Origin: Diabrotica undecimpunctata
Taxonomy: Eukaryota > Arthropoda > Insecta > Coleoptera > Chrysomelidae
Direction of reading: 5' to 3'
NCBI RefSeq assembly: GCF_040954645.1
Contig: NC_092810.1
Span: 75,108,660 to 75,172,659 of the forward strand
Length of the DNA stretch: 64,000 nucleotides
The notes under the pieces are model-generated. The model was not told where the DNA came from. It was given only the letters and a program-made list of their open reading frames with translations, and did no database searches. Positions 22,450 to 33,829 of this stretch are shown piece after piece. Positions within the stretch are counted from its first letter, which is position 1, and each line of letters opens with the position of its first letter. Made by a program: the position numbers and the translations under genes.

Positions 22450-25400
22450 TAAGAGTTGAATGAAAGCGCTCTACAGGAGAGTTTGAGGAAGAATTGTTTA
22501 CTGTTGTAAAATGTATTTCGATTTTGTGGATATTTAGGAATTCTTTAATGACTGCGGAATTAAATTCGGTGCCGCTGTCGCATACAATCTTTTTTGGATA
22601 ATTGTGGTGCGAAAAGTAGTGTCTTAATTTATTTAGTATGGAAATGGAAGTTTTGTCGGTGAGCTTATAGCATTGACCGTATTTGGAAAAAGAATCTATT
22701 ATTGTGAGATATAGGTTTTTATTGCAGTGGAATAGATCGATATGTAATATATCAAAAGGTTTTTGACCTAACAACGGTCCTAATTGAGGAAGTTTATAAG
22801 GACGTCGCTCGTATTTATTTTTTAGGCAAATTTCGCATTTATTGATAAAATTAGAAATAGTTGTCTGCATTGAGGGCCAATAAAATTTTTGTTTTAAATG
22901 TTTGTAGGTTTCAATTATTCCGTTGTGATTTTCTACGTGATATTTCTTTATGCATTCTATTTGTTGGTTTTCTTCTTCTATGTCCTGAAGTAGTATATTG
23001 CAAAATATTGCTTTGACTGTGGAATTTATTTTTTCTTTAAAATAGTTACAGATAAAAGGTCTAAATTCGTGAGGGATTGTTATTGCAAATTTTTGATTTG
23101 GTCTAAGGATATTTTGGAAGGTATTTGCTATTTCTGTTTTCCAATTATTTGTCAAAGTGACAGTGTAACGGTGTTTGTTAAAAATTCTTTTGTATTTAAT
23201 TTCAAAATTATTTGACTCTGGTTTAAAAATAATTTGGTTTGAGGATAAATTAATTGGTTCAGGTGAAATCTCTATTCCAGTGATAGGGTTCTCAACTGAT
23301 GTATGTTGTGTGTTAGTACTGTTTTGTAAATTGTCAAAATCGGCAAGGAAATCGTCTATGTCGAAATTGTCGGGTGGTTCAGCACATTCTGAATTCGGGG
23401 GTTCAGCACATTCTGAACTCGAACTTAGGGCATTTATTTGGACTCGGCTAAGAGCATCAGCAACTTGATTCTCTTTGCCTTTTTTATATTTAACTTCAAA
23501 ATCATATTCTTCTAGTTTAAGTCTCCATCGGGCTAATCTAGAAGTGGGGTCTTTAATTTTGTAGATCCATACGAGAGGATTGTGATCTGTTTCTACGGTG
23601 AATTTTTGGTTGTATAAATACATACGGAAGTGTTTACAAGAATCTAGTATGGCTAAAAGTTCTTTTTCAATAGTGGAGTAGTTTCGTTCTGCGGAATTTA
23701 GAGTTCGAGAATAGTAGGCAATAGGGTGATTATTTTGAGATAATACTGATCCTATAGCTATATTAGAGGCGTCTGTAGTCAGTACAAAAGGCTTTTCGAA
23801 GTCTGGATATTGTAAGACTGGAGAATTAGTTAACAATTGTTTGCATTTTGCAAAACATTCTAAATAATTTGGATTTGTGGGGTCGATAGTTGCTCCTTTT
23901 CGAGTACATCTCGAAAATGGGGACGTTATTTTTGCAAAGTTGGGTATGAATCTTCGGTAGTAACCGATTAAACCAAGAAATGATTTAATTTCTTTTACTG
24001 TTTTTGGTAGAGGATATTTTTGTATAGCTTCGATTTTTGCTGGGTTAGGTTTGATTCCTTCGGTTGTCACTACGTGACCTAAGAAAGAAACTTCTTTCGT
24101 GAGAAACTCGGATTTGTCTAACTGAATTTTTAAATTATTTTTTCTGAAAGTGTCAAAAATAGTCGCAATATGAACTAAGTGTTCTTGCAGTGACTTGGAA
24201 AAAATAATGACATCGTCCATGTAGACGAAGCAAAACTTATGAATAAAGGGCCTAAGAATATTGTCCATTAACCTTTCGAATGTTGCTGGGCTATTCTTTA
24301 AACCAAAGGGCATACGTAAAAATTCAAAGTGACCATGCGGAACTGAAAAGGCTGTTTTCCGAATAGAATCCGGATGAACTTCAATCTGATGGTAACCTTG
24401 AGCTAAATCTAATGTTGTGAAATAACTGGCTTTTCCTAAGTTATCCAGTATCTCATCTATCTGAGGAAGTGGGTAGCGATCACTTTCAGTATGATCATTG
24501 AGCTTCCTATAATCAATTACTAATCTAAATTTTTTCTGACCTGAGGCATCAGCTTTTTTTGGTACTATCCAAACTGGAGCTGAGTACGGTGAAATTGACG
24601 GTCGAATTATCTTATTATCTAATAAATTATTTATTTGTTTTTTTATTTCTTCCTGCATTGCTTTGGGATGCCGAAATCCCTTTACATAAATTGGATTTTC
24701 ATCCTTAGTTTTAATTTCGTGTCTAACAGCTGACGTGAAAGTTAAATTTTTATTTTCGTCGTAAAATACGTCTTTAAATTTTTTGCAAAGACTTATAATT
24801 TTATATTTTTCTTCGTTATTTAAGTGCGAAGTACGGATTTTGTTTTCGTTAAAATGCGTCGTTGGAATTTTTGCTATATTATAATTACAAAAGTTCTCAA
24901 CTTCAATTCTCTTATTAAATTTCATAGGCATAGGTAAGTCGAAAGTGTCTAGAAAGCCGTTTTTTGCAACGTGAATAGAATGGGGAATTTTGATACCTTG
25001 AAAGTGTCTTTCACGCAATAAAACTTCGCCATTATGAACGCTTACTGGAATTTTTTGGTATAATGTTTCAAATGGAATGCTAACGTGAGGATTCTCAAAG
25101 GTTAAAGTATGAGTTGCGTAGCTAATTGTGGCGTGGAATCTTTTCAGATCGTAAGTTCCAAGGAGGAGGTCAAAGAATTGACTAAAGTCGGCAATTTTTA
25201 CGTCGAATGTTTGTGGAATTCCATATTCTAGGAATAGTGGCGTCTTAATATTTAAGTCGTGCTTGGAAGTAATTTTCATTGACGTTAGCGAAAAAGGTTT
25301 TCGATAAATATGATTTTTATCAAATAGTTTGAGAGCTCGCGGATTTAAAATTGAATGGGAACCGCCGGTATCGATTAAAACGCGTAGATGTGTTTTGGGT

Positions 25401-25450
25401 GTAACGAAACAGGGTAACCCAGGGGAACTTTCGATATTATGTAGGTTTAT
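22424..25450 (-). CDS. pol: Pol polyprotein: protease, RT, RNase H, integrase
   Basis: The frame is open from the gag end region (the first ATG, at 25279, is internal) to a stop at 22424-22426. The protease motif LIDTGGS has its Asp codon at 25370-25372. The reverse transcriptase has YMDD at 24212-24223, preceded by LDLAQGYHQIEV. RNase H has TTDAS and TDHNP. The integrase has an HHCC finger, then Asp in HIDLF, Asp in CDSGTEF (~22577) and Glu in PVERFHS (~22470). Pol is in the -1 frame relative to gag, so -1 frameshifting is expected near the gag stop; I do not see a standard slippery heptamer. No internal stops; all catalytic residues present. Confidence 0.93.
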   Translation of the reverse strand: MNLHNIESSPGLPCFVTPKTHLRVLIDTGGSHSILNPRALKLFDKNHIYRKPFSLTSMKITSKHDLNIKTPLFLEYGIPQTFDVKIADFSQFFDLLLGTYDLKRFHATISYATHTLTFENPHVSIPFETLYQKIPVSVHNGEVLLRERHFQGIKIPHSIHVAKNGFLDTFDLPMPMKFNKRIEVENFCNYNIAKIPTTHFNENKIRTSHLNNEEKYKIISLCKKFKDVFYDENKNLTFTSAVRHEIKTKDENPIYVKGFRHPKAMQEEIKKQINNLLDNKIIRPSISPYSAPVWIVPKKADASGQKKFRLVIDYRKLNDHTESDRYPLPQIDEILDNLGKASYFTTLDLAQGYHQIEVHPDSIRKTAFSVPHGHFEFLRMPFGLKNSPATFERLMDNILRPFIHKFCFVYMDDVIIFSKSLQEHLVHIATIFDTFRKNNLKIQLDKSEFLTKEVSFLGHVVTTEGIKPNPAKIEAIQKYPLPKTVKEIKSFLGLIGYYRRFIPNFAKITSPFSRCTRKGATIDPTNPNYLECFAKCKQLLTNSPVLQYPDFEKPFVLTTDASNIAIGSVLSQNNHPIAYYSRTLNSAERNYSTIEKELLAILDSCKHFRMYLYNQKFTVETDHNPLVWIYKIKDPTSRLARWRLKLEEYDFEVKYKKGKENQVADALSRVQINALSSSSECAEPPNSECAEPPDNFDIDDFLADFDNLQNSTNTQHTSVENPITGIEISPEPINLSSNQIIFKPESNNFEIKYKRIFNKHRYTVTLTNNWKTEIANTFQNILRPNQKFAITIPHEFRPFICNYFKEKINSTVKAIFCNILLQDIEEENQQIECIKKYHVENHNGIIETYKHLKQKFYWPSMQTTISNFINKCEICLKNKYERRPYKLPQLGPLLGQKPFDILHIDLFHCNKNLYLTIIDSFSKYGQCYKLTDKTSISILNKLRHYFSHHNYPKKIVCDSGTEFNSAVIKEFLNIHKIEIHFTTVNNSSSNSPVERFHSTLIEKLIRQY

Positions 25451-26712
25451 ACAGGGGGTGGATGATCGTCTAACGGGATGGCTTGAAAATCCTGATGATT
25501 TTCATCATGCAAATCGGGCTCTTGTTCGGATTCGTAATTTTCGAAATCGTTTTCGAAATATTGGGTATCATTTGAGTCTATGTGAAAATTGTGGCTTCTA
25601 TTAGTTGTAATTGTCATGGGCTGATGGTTTCTGGTTGTGGTAGTTTGAACACCGCTCATTGGAGTAGCAAAATTTGGTTGGGGTCGAGGAGCTTTATATT
25701 TATTTAGTCTTTGTTGGTTGTTTTTCGGAACATTGTTTCGTTGGAAGGATTGATTTTGTTCGTGAGAACTGAAATTTTGTCTCTGAGGAAAATTATAGTT
25801 CTGTTGTGGAGTAAAGTTAAAATTGGGCTCTGTGTTGTGAGTTGAAGGTCTCACATAATTCGAATGCGTGGGTTGGAAGTTTGAGTATGTGGGTTGGAAG
25901 TTTGAGTGTGTGGGTTGGAAGTTTGTGGATCTTTGATTATTCGAAGATTGATAGGGTTTATTTTTGAGTGGGGCCTTTTTGTTTTGTTGGCTCTTAAGGA
26001 AGTTCATGTATTGTTGTTGATTTTTGTGGTTATCGTAGGCAATACACTTTTGAAGGGCTTCTTCTAGGGAATTTAATTCAAAATGCGATAAGTATTCGCA
26101 ATAAGGCTCGTTGATTCCGGTACAGAAAGTTTTGAGGGCAATGTTTTTGAAATATGGAGTTTTAAATGTTACTGTCGCGGGATTATCGTTTAGGGTGATG
26201 TGTTGGAGTAAGTCGTTCAGATTTGTAGTTATTCTCTGATGATAATTGTCGTAGGATTCACTATGTTTTTGGACGGTAGTGGATAGTTGTGTTACTAATA
26301 TGTCTTCGGAACGTCTGTCTCCGTATTTAGTTAATAATGCTGGACGAATTTCTGTCCAATTGGTTTTATTAGAATAGTTTAAGAAATTTCTAGGTTCTCC
26401 TTTAATTCGAGATACGATATGGGAATTTAAGATAAATTCTTGGGACGGATTTAAATCTTGGGTGCCTAAGAAAACTATTAAATTATCTACTGCTTTGATA
26501 AAGGTGGAGAGGTTGTCTCCAGAAGAGAATTCGGGCAGAGTTGAGCAAAGGCTAGCAATATCGCTATTGGTCATCGGCATTTTGGAACGTAATTTAGATG
26601 CAGGCTTAGATTTAGAGGTTTGTAGATTTCTTTTTATTTTTAGATTTAAATTGTCGAATAGTAAACTTAAATTTTCGATACTATTTTGGGAAATATCATT
26701 CAATGTACTCAT
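25447..26712 (-). CDS. gag: Gag capsid protein
   Basis: About 420 codons on the minus strand, starting most plausibly at the ATG at 26712 (MSTLNDISQN). The first half is a typical helical capsid region of Gypsy Gag. The second half is rich in Gln, Asn and Pro, with a short internal tandem repeat of the type THSNFQP (25860-25925). No CCHC zinc knuckle is evident, as in errantivirus Gags. It ends DDHPPPV and then TAA at 25447, with pol continuing in the -1 frame. Confidence 0.88.
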   Translation of the reverse strand: MSTLNDISQNSIENLSLLFDNLNLKIKRNLQTSKSKPASKLRSKMPMTNSDIASLCSTLPEFSSGDNLSTFIKAVDNLIVFLGTQDLNPSQEFILNSHIVSRIKGEPRNFLNYSNKTNWTEIRPALLTKYGDRRSEDILVTQLSTTVQKHSESYDNYHQRITTNLNDLLQHITLNDNPATVTFKTPYFKNIALKTFCTGINEPYCEYLSHFELNSLEEALQKCIAYDNHKNQQQYMNFLKSQQNKKAPLKNKPYQSSNNQRSTNFQPTHSNFQPTYSNFQPTHSNYVRPSTHNTEPNFNFTPQQNYNFPQRQNFSSHEQNQSFQRNNVPKNNQQRLNKYKAPRPQPNFATPMSGVQTTTTRNHQPMTITTNRSHNFHIDSNDTQYFENDFENYESEQEPDLHDENHQDFQAIPLDDHPPPV

Positions 26713-26989
26713 AAAATATATGCAAAAATATAAATGCAAGTATATATAAAAATTCGTTGAAGTAAAATGTTATAAATAATATAAATTCAATAAACAATAA
26801 ATAATAAATTCAATGTAAATGTTTAAGAATTCAATTAAAATAATAAATGCTCATAAACAATGGTAAAGAAAGGAAAAACTTACGCAAGGATGATCGTGTT
26901 TGATTTCCAATACATTTTTCTCTTTTACCAGGTTCTTCAGGATTTCATTAAACTAATGTAGACCAGGAAACGACTATGTTTCTGTATGA

Positions 26990-27010
26990 AATATCCTGTT
27001 CGCAGCGCCA
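26990..27010 (-). other. Primer binding site, probably tRNA-Ser
   Basis: Adjacent to the 5' LTR the minus strand reads TGGCGCTGCGAACAGGAT. It is complementary to a 3' end ATCCTGTTCGCAGCGCCA, which fits an insect serine tRNA. The tRNA assignment is from memory of the acceptor stem. Confidence 0.6.
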
Positions 27011-27237
27011 GAAATGTTTCTTCAACGTCGATATTCCCAAAAAAAAATCTTTATTTCGAAATAAAAAGTTACAATTTTTGAGAAATTCTACAAACTACTA
27101 CATTTAATGATTTAAAGTTGACTATTGAAACATAATAATTACAATAATGATAAAAATATTGATTTCTTCCTATTTATAACGTCGGATATCGGAATCTGCT
27201 GATTCTTAATAGTAAGGGAGCTTATGGCTACATTTCT
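27010..27237 (-). promoter_or_regulatory. 5' LTR with TATA box and poly(A) signal
   Basis: 228-bp LTR. In the element's direction it has TTATAAATA at 27171-27179 as likely core promoter and AATAAA at 27050-27055 as likely polyadenylation signal. Confidence 0.85.
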
Positions 27238-27361
<124 letters not shown>

Positions 27362-27370
27362 TTTACTTAC

Positions 27371-27556
27371 ATGGACAGCTTTCTTGAGGTATGCAATCTC
27401 CTGAAATTTCATCTCTTATATATCCAATGTCACATAGGCATCGAGGAAAACACATCAATGGACATACCATCCCTGTACAGTTTGGATAGGGATTTTGACA
27501 AGTTGGCTCAGGCTCACATGAATCACAGTCGTTCCAAATTTCACAAGGTGGACATC
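27371..27556 (-). CDS. TIL-domain exon G (protease-inhibitor gene)
   Basis: Minus-strand exon between an AG acceptor (27557-27558) and the donor GTAAGT (27365-27370), both phase 1. It encodes GCPPCEIWNDC...SCPW with twelve cysteines: the ten of a TIL (Ascaris-type/IMPI-type) inhibitor plus one extra pair (Cys in PPC and PNC). The loop between the fifth and sixth canonical cysteines is CPLMC, giving a predicted P1 Leu. The product would be a secreted serine-protease inhibitor module. It pairs with exon F at 28.8 kb across a 1.24-kb intron; the downstream exon was not found. A TA tract and an LTR element lie immediately downstream. Confidence 0.82.
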
Positions 27557-28793
27557 CTTAAATAAACCAAACTCTTACCATTCTGTCAGTATTTAAAATA
27601 AAACAACTTGCTTAGAGGAATAAACTAGAAATTACACAAACCACACGACTTTTTCATTTTCATAAAGTGAATTCACTCCTTTATAATAATAAAACATAAA
27701 TGTTCATATAAAATGTTCTTAAAACGCACAACTGTTTATATTAATTGTTCTTAAAGCTAAATATATGCGATTTATAGAACAAGAAAGTTTATTGTTTGTT
27801 GTATATCCGGCAACCCTGTAATTTGTCGGACCGGCATTTATGAAATGTTGACACAAAACTGTAGATTCTCTTCTGTATAAAAGAATAATTTCAGGTACTT
27901 ACATATTCGATGCACCGACACTGAATTTAATATAGTTAATTAACTATTTAATTTATATAATAAGTTATTTGAAAACTGCTTCTATTTGAGAAGCGTGAGA
28001 ACTATAACTTGCTTCTATTTGGGAAGCTGAAAAATAAGTTTGACTTGCGTGTTTCTATTTGAGAAGGTAAAAAACGAAGTGGCATTAAGGGTAGTTGGGT
28101 TTGAATATTTTGAATCTGAAATACTGACAGGCGCAGCTGATACGAAACAGCACGAAGAAGGAATGTCGTGCTGATCGCATAGTCTCTAATTTAGTAAGAT
28201 ATATTATTGAGAATAATGATAATGATTAGAATAATAAACAAACTATTGTAGAAAATATAATTAATTTCCTACAATGAGACTTAATAGTTTCGAGTTGTAT
28301 CAAATTTATGGTTCTCAAATTGTCTGACATTTCATTTTAAAATTGAATCTCTATATCTCGCCTTTTACTATCAATACTTTATTTTTCAAAACATTTTGTG
28401 TAGTTTCATTGTCAATCATGAGAACAAATCTGCAAAAAACTCACCTATCCCGACATAGTAAATATTCGGCCTCATATTTTCTTTAGTTACTCATACTCTC
28501 TTTTTATATTGTTTAATTATATGAATATATTATTTTAAATTATAAATGGCGTACTTATGTTCTATATATTTGACTTTTTATTTATTAACTTGTTCTGTTC
28601 ACATCGGTAATCGGATATGGTTTTCATATAGTAACTATCATGAAAGCATCTTTTTTGATTTTTTATTTTACTGTCATTTTTTTCAAGACTTTTAATGAAT
28701 CTTTTTATTGTATTATGTTCATACTATATGCATTGTTTTTTCAAATTTCTTTTCAACCTATGTTAGAAGTAGGACTTTTCATCGTTTATTTAC
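27557..28793 (-). other. Intron between TIL exons F and G
   Basis: AT-rich with no inserted element recognised. Three loose copies of a TTCTATTTGRGAAG motif lie at 27978-28070. Confidence 0.5.
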
Positions 28794-28982
28794 CTGGACA
28801 GCATTCTTCTAACACGCATTCTCCAGAAACACGATTTCGAATGTACCCATTTTCAGCATCGCATTCGCAACGTTCATAACATACAGATGGACCATATCCT
28901 GGGTGGTAAGGGAATCTGTTTTGGCAAGTCGGCTCGGGTAACCATGTGGCGCAGTCATTCCAAATTTCAGACGGTGGGCATA
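28794..28982 (-). CDS. TIL-domain exon F, lacking one disulfide pair
   Basis: Minus-strand exon with an AG acceptor at 28983-28984 and a GTAAAT donor, phase 1 on both sides. It encodes CPPSEIWNDCATW...CYERCECDAENGYIRN...GECVLEECCPG. Compared with the neighbouring domains, the third canonical cysteine is replaced (ATW for ASC) and the fifth is missing (GPSVC for ICPAVC). In the TIL fold Cys3 and Cys5 bond to each other, so exactly one disulfide is lost. An extra Cys sits beside Cys10. The predicted P1 position is Ser. It is spliced to exon G. Confidence 0.8.
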
Positions 28983-28994
28983 CTATAAAGTATA

Positions 28995-28997
<3 letters not shown>

Positions 28998-29068
<71 letters not shown>
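28998..29068. repeat. (TA)n microsatellite
   Basis: Between exon F and an LTR fragment. Confidence 0.95.
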
Positions 29069-29072
<4 letters not shown>

Positions 29073-29254
29073 ATGATGTATTGTTTGTTTGAATGATGAG
29101 CAATGAGTATTTTTAATAATATAATATACAGGGTTATTATCGCGGTTCTCAAAGAATTAGTTTGTAAGTACTTTTTTAAATTATCTTTATTATATCTATT
29201 ATGAAACACACATATATGTCTAACCTAGCCAATGTAAATTTAAAGTAAAATTTC
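29069..29254 (-). mobile_element. LTR fragment of the long-LTR retrotransposon
   Basis: Begins TGTTATGATGTATTGTTTGT and matches the end of the LTRs at 32321-33738 and 37006-38471 for ~180 bp before diverging. Confidence 0.8.
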
Positions 29255-29400
29255 TCAAACATGTAATAATAATCCGTGTATCAGCATGTAAGTAATATTA
29301 TTTAATTTAAATTTTTAATAAAACATTTTTTCACTTAATTTTATTTAATTAATTTAAATTATACGTAATTTAAACGTATGTTGAAAAGGTACAATTTTCA

Positions 29401-29402
<2 letters not shown>

Positions 29403-29459
<57 letters not shown>
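29403..29459. repeat. (TA)n microsatellite
   Basis: Pure TA, no recognised element attached. Confidence 0.95.
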
Positions 29460-29462
<3 letters not shown>

Positions 29463-30518
29463 GGGAAAAGATTACGACCGTCAATTTTAATATCAAAAAG
29501 TATCACAAGGGTACCTACATCTGTGAGGGTTATCGGTCAACTGAATATATGATATAAATTTAAAAAACATTTGGGTCAATAAAAATTATAAAAAAGTTTC
29601 TCTTTACCAGAGCACCACCTGTACTCTCCGATTTTTGAAATAGAAATGACACTATAAAAATGGCCTAAGTGGTGTAAGAATATAATCTTCTATCCGACAA
29701 GACAGAACATAAGTTAGAGTTAGAAAGAGAAGTAATTATCCACCTGATGGTTAATTCGAGTTAAATATGTATTAATCGTTCAACACCATCGACAAATACG
29801 ACGACGTTGACACAATTTGTCCAAAATTTTTCCATGCTCAAAAAAGTATGACTTGTTTGAGATCTGTACAATAGATGTTATAATAATAAAATAGATGTAG
29901 AACTGTATGAAGAATAAGTGTAGTGGATATTTTAGTTTAGTGCGTTGTGTTTGTTGTTCGCTAGATGGATACAATAATGGGGCAAAAAATGTAAACATTG
30001 TTTGAAATTTCACTTGTTTCCCGTGATAATTAAACGAAATTTTGTGTTAGTCGTTTTAAGTAAGATAATCTGGCCGAGAAATAATCATTTTTACTAATAT
30101 GAGTGTATTTTTAAATCGTAATATTTCTTCCTCTCCTGTTTTATTGTATGGAATAATCTAAATAAAAATGAAAACGAAAGAAATGTATTCCAAATAGAGT
30201 GGAGAAGAAGGAAAAGAATATTCTTTCAAAATAATGAAATAGAAACTAAAATAGATATGCTTCCCGAATAGTTTAACATTGAGTTGGTAGGCGATGAAAA
30301 ATCTAAATTAAAGGATTGTATCTATGTTAATTTATTATTAGGAAAATTGTTCCCAAACTGAAGTGTTTAGATTGTATTCAGTGTTTATTTAAACCACAAT
30401 CCGATCATTCTTATTCTTCTGTTGGGAAATATAACAGGTTAGTATATTTAAAAAATAATATGGAATAGTGATTACCACAAAAGACATTTTTCAGGTTGAG
30501 GAAAAAATATAAAAAGCC
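29460..30518. other. AT-rich non-coding stretch
   Basis: No supported gene or repeat. Confidence 0.4.
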
Positions 30519-30533
30519 TTGTTCTTGCCAACT

Positions 30534-31380
30534 CATCATCATCATCACTGGCTCGACAACCCTTTTTGGGTCTTGGCCTGTTCTAGGATTCTTCTCCATT
30601 CCGATCTGTTTCGTGCTTTTTTTCTCCAGTTTTTTATTTTTAAGGTTGTTATATCATTTTCTATTTGTTCTAAGTATCTCAGTTTCGGTCTTCCTCTTGT
30701 TCTTTTTCCTACTGGCATCTGTTTGAATATTTTGTTTGGTATTTCGCCTTCTTCCATTCTTTCTACATGTCCTATCCAACGCAGCCGTCCTATTTTGATG
30801 AATGTTATAATATCCGGATCCTGGTATATTTTGTATAGTTCAGAGTTGTATCGTCTTCGCCAAATTCCGTTTTCTTTTGTGCCCTTATATATGTGTCGCA
30901 AGATTTTTCTTTCGAAGGTGGCTAACAACGTTTCCTCTCTTTTAGTAAGTGTCCAGGTTTCTGAGCCATATGTGAGTACCGGTCTTATTAGGGTTTTATA
31001 TATTTGGCATTTTGTCTTTCTTGCGACGTTATCTGATCTTAGGTGTCTAATTAAGCCATGGTAACATTTATTTGCAATAAATATTCGCCTCTTCACTTCC
31101 TCCGTAACGTTATTATCAGACGTGACTAGGGATCCCAAGTATATAAAGTTTTTTACCTCCTCTATGTTGTATTCTCCTATTGTTATATTTTGTGGCTGCC
31201 TTATTTCTGCGTTTTTTCTTACCTGCATATATTTTGTTTTGGTCTGATTGATTTTAAGACCACTATTTTGTGCAGCTCGTTCTATTTGGTTGTATGCCTC
31301 TATCATTTCTCTTCTTGATCTTGCGATTATGTCAACATCATCTGCAAATGCTAGTATTTGCACGCTTTTGTTAATGATTG
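30534..31380 (-). mobile_element. 5'-truncated LINE with exact 15-bp TSD
   Basis: The target-site duplication TTGTTCTTGCCAACT is at 30519-30533 and 31381-31395. The 847-bp body between them is on the minus strand and ends in a GATGATGATG tail (30534-30546). It carries the last ~275 codons of ORF2. It is the same family as the tails at 3638 and 47181. Confidence 0.93.
30545..31380 (-). CDS. LINE ORF2 C-terminal part (uninterrupted)
   Basis: An open minus-strand frame of ~280 codons lies inside the TSD-bounded LINE. It starts in the RT palm with LAFADDVDII (catalytic FADD), then NQTKTKYM, FIYLGSLVT, YGSETWTL, FERKILRHIY, GRLRWIGHVERM and a C-terminal WRKKARNRSEWRRIL block. Endonuclease and N-terminal RT motifs are absent because of 5' truncation, so it cannot be active. 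The first residues of the computed frame come from the target duplication. Confidence 0.85.
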
Positions 31381-31395
31381 TTGTTCTTGCCAACT

Positions 31396-32136
31396 GGTGA
31401 CTTCAAAAATGTTTCGTGTGTAAATACTAAGATAGTCAATGGCATTGTTCTCTCTGTAGTAAATAACCTTTCTTCAGGCAATGTTTTCTCTTTATGTACT
31501 GAAGTAGTAGACTTCAGTTGTCCGCCTATCTAGCTCATTAGGAAAGTTAGCTATGAATACCTTGGGGTTAGACTCTATGCACTCAGAAAACAGAGGACTG
31601 AAAAAGTAAATGCTATTTCAAAAAGTTATGAACTAACTAAATATATCTTATTCAGTCATTCTTGAACTTTATATAAAAAACGTAAATCGTTTTGTTAATA
31701 TTTCTACATTAATGTAATATAACACAACTAATAAATATCCAGATTCATCAATCAATAGTTTCTAATTTTCTAAATTTCCTAATTTATTTACTAAAAGTCA
31801 TAAATAAAGGCAACATAAACGAGATCCTTTAAAATTTTCTTATATGCAGTCAAATGTTCAAATTCTTGCCCCTTATTACTTTTTTCCGTCGCAAAATAGC
31901 GCCCTCTCGCCGGTTTCAATTTTGTATTAATATGATTATAGGGAGTTCGACCTCTAGATTATTTAATAGAACTTTTTGATCAATACGCTTAAATAGTTCC
32001 GAATTATGTTAATATCTAATGAGAAAATCGTCAGTTACATAAAGTGAGAAACAGGGCAACAAAATTTAACGTTGGAAAAAGGATAAATCAAAAACTAGTA
32101 TCAGCTACTACTGATAACAGAAAAGGTCAGGATACA
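31396..32136. other. Non-coding stretch
   Basis: No supported gene. Confidence 0.4.
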
Positions 32137-32150
32137 AATATCCAATGGAA

Positions 32151-32219
<69 letters not shown>

Positions 32220-32239
32220 CCAATAGAAGACAATATGTA

Positions 32240-32320
<81 letters not shown>
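32137..32320. repeat. TA tracts separated by TATCCAATRGAAGA units
   Basis: TA tracts at 32152-32214 and 32241-32320. The unit TATCCAATGGAAGA at 32137 and TATCCAATAGAAGACAATAT at ~32217 recur again at ~35401, so a short motif plus TA tract has been multiplied. Confidence 0.8.
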
Positions 32321-32324
<4 letters not shown>

Positions 32325-33734
32325 ATGATGTGTTTTTTGTTTGAATGATGAGCAATGAGTATTTTTAATAATATAATATATAGGGTTTTTATCGCGGTTC
32401 TCAAAGAATTAGTTTGTAAGTACTTTTTTTAAATTATCTTTATTATAACTATTATGAAACACACATATATATCTAACCTAGCCAATGTAAATTTAAAATA
32501 AACTATCTTTAAATTGATATTCTTATAAAACTAATTAAATTCTATAGACAATGTAAAATTTAAACAAACTATCTTCAAAATTGAAATTATTATGACACTA
32601 ACTAAATTATATTAACAAAATTTTGTACCTTTCTTTCACTGAATGCCTAAATGAACTGTTTACCACTATATAGATTCTAATCACCACTGAATGTCTTCGT
32701 ACTTCAGTTATCCTTGTTTTTTGTGAAATTACTTTTTCCAATTATCAGCTTCTACCAATTTAAGATATAGTTTTCTTCACCAGCATTTATACACCATCAA
32801 CCAAACCAGCAAACAGCATTTATATTTATTCTTCTTTTCAATATACCAATATCCACTTATTATAAGTTGATTTATACTAATCTCCAACCATAATATAATT
32901 TAATTTCTTCCAATATACTTTTTTTAATCTTCAATAATTATTTGTGTTTAATTATAAATGTGCATTAAATTATATGCATAATTTTTAATCTTCATTTAAC
33001 TCACTATATTAAACAATTGGACTATCTCCAACTAACTTTCATATTTCTTATAAAACTGCTTGACTGATTTACTAAAACTGTGAACAATTGACTTCACTAA
33101 TTAATTGTGTCTATCTTCTACTAACTTTCATAATAAACTGCTTGACTTCTAACTAAAAACTGCCATCTTGAATCCAAATCACGGGTATTTATATCTTTTC
33201 AATCTTCCAGAACCATCTGGTAAGAAATCATGTTCCAATTTGTTCTATTAACTTCTATATAGATGTTCTCGAAAAAATATCTGTTCGATCCACCGCCATA
33301 ATCATTATATCGAGAATGTTCGACTGTAAACAATGGTCATCTCCGCTGATCCAGAGAATTCCATTCTTTTCTATTAATAATTTTGTTTACATTTAGGCTT
33401 TTCAGATCAGAATAAACATTCAAATCATCAAATATATATAAATTAAACACCTCAAACCAACATTATTATTATAACCCCACTTATATTCGTATTATGATTA
33501 ATTTCTATCTGTCAATCCACTGTATAGTTGGTTGCCTAAGCACATGGCTCACTTAAATCTATTTACAAAATTAAAATACAACTTTTTACAATTATTATAT
33601 GCTAATTTCTTAAAATACCCTCACATAAATAATTTTTATTAAATTCTCTAGTATATAACTTATTTAAAACAACCAAATATCTAATATTATGTAGTATATA
33701 ACTTATAAATTATTTTCTATAAACCCCAATCGTC

Positions 33735-33738
<4 letters not shown>
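32321..33738 (-). mobile_element. Solo LTR, ~1.42 kb
   Basis: Bounded by TG...CA ends (TGTTATGATG / GTCACA) and TA tracts on both sides. It is the reverse complement of the LTR at 37006-38471 with moderate divergence. No internal region is attached, so it is a solo LTR, presumably left by recombination. Confidence 0.85.

Positions 33739-33826
<88 letters not shown>
33739..33826. repeat. (TA)n microsatellite
   Basis: Between the solo LTR and the Tc1 element. Confidence 0.95.
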
Positions 33827-33828
<2 letters not shown>

Positions 33829-33829
<1 letters not shown>

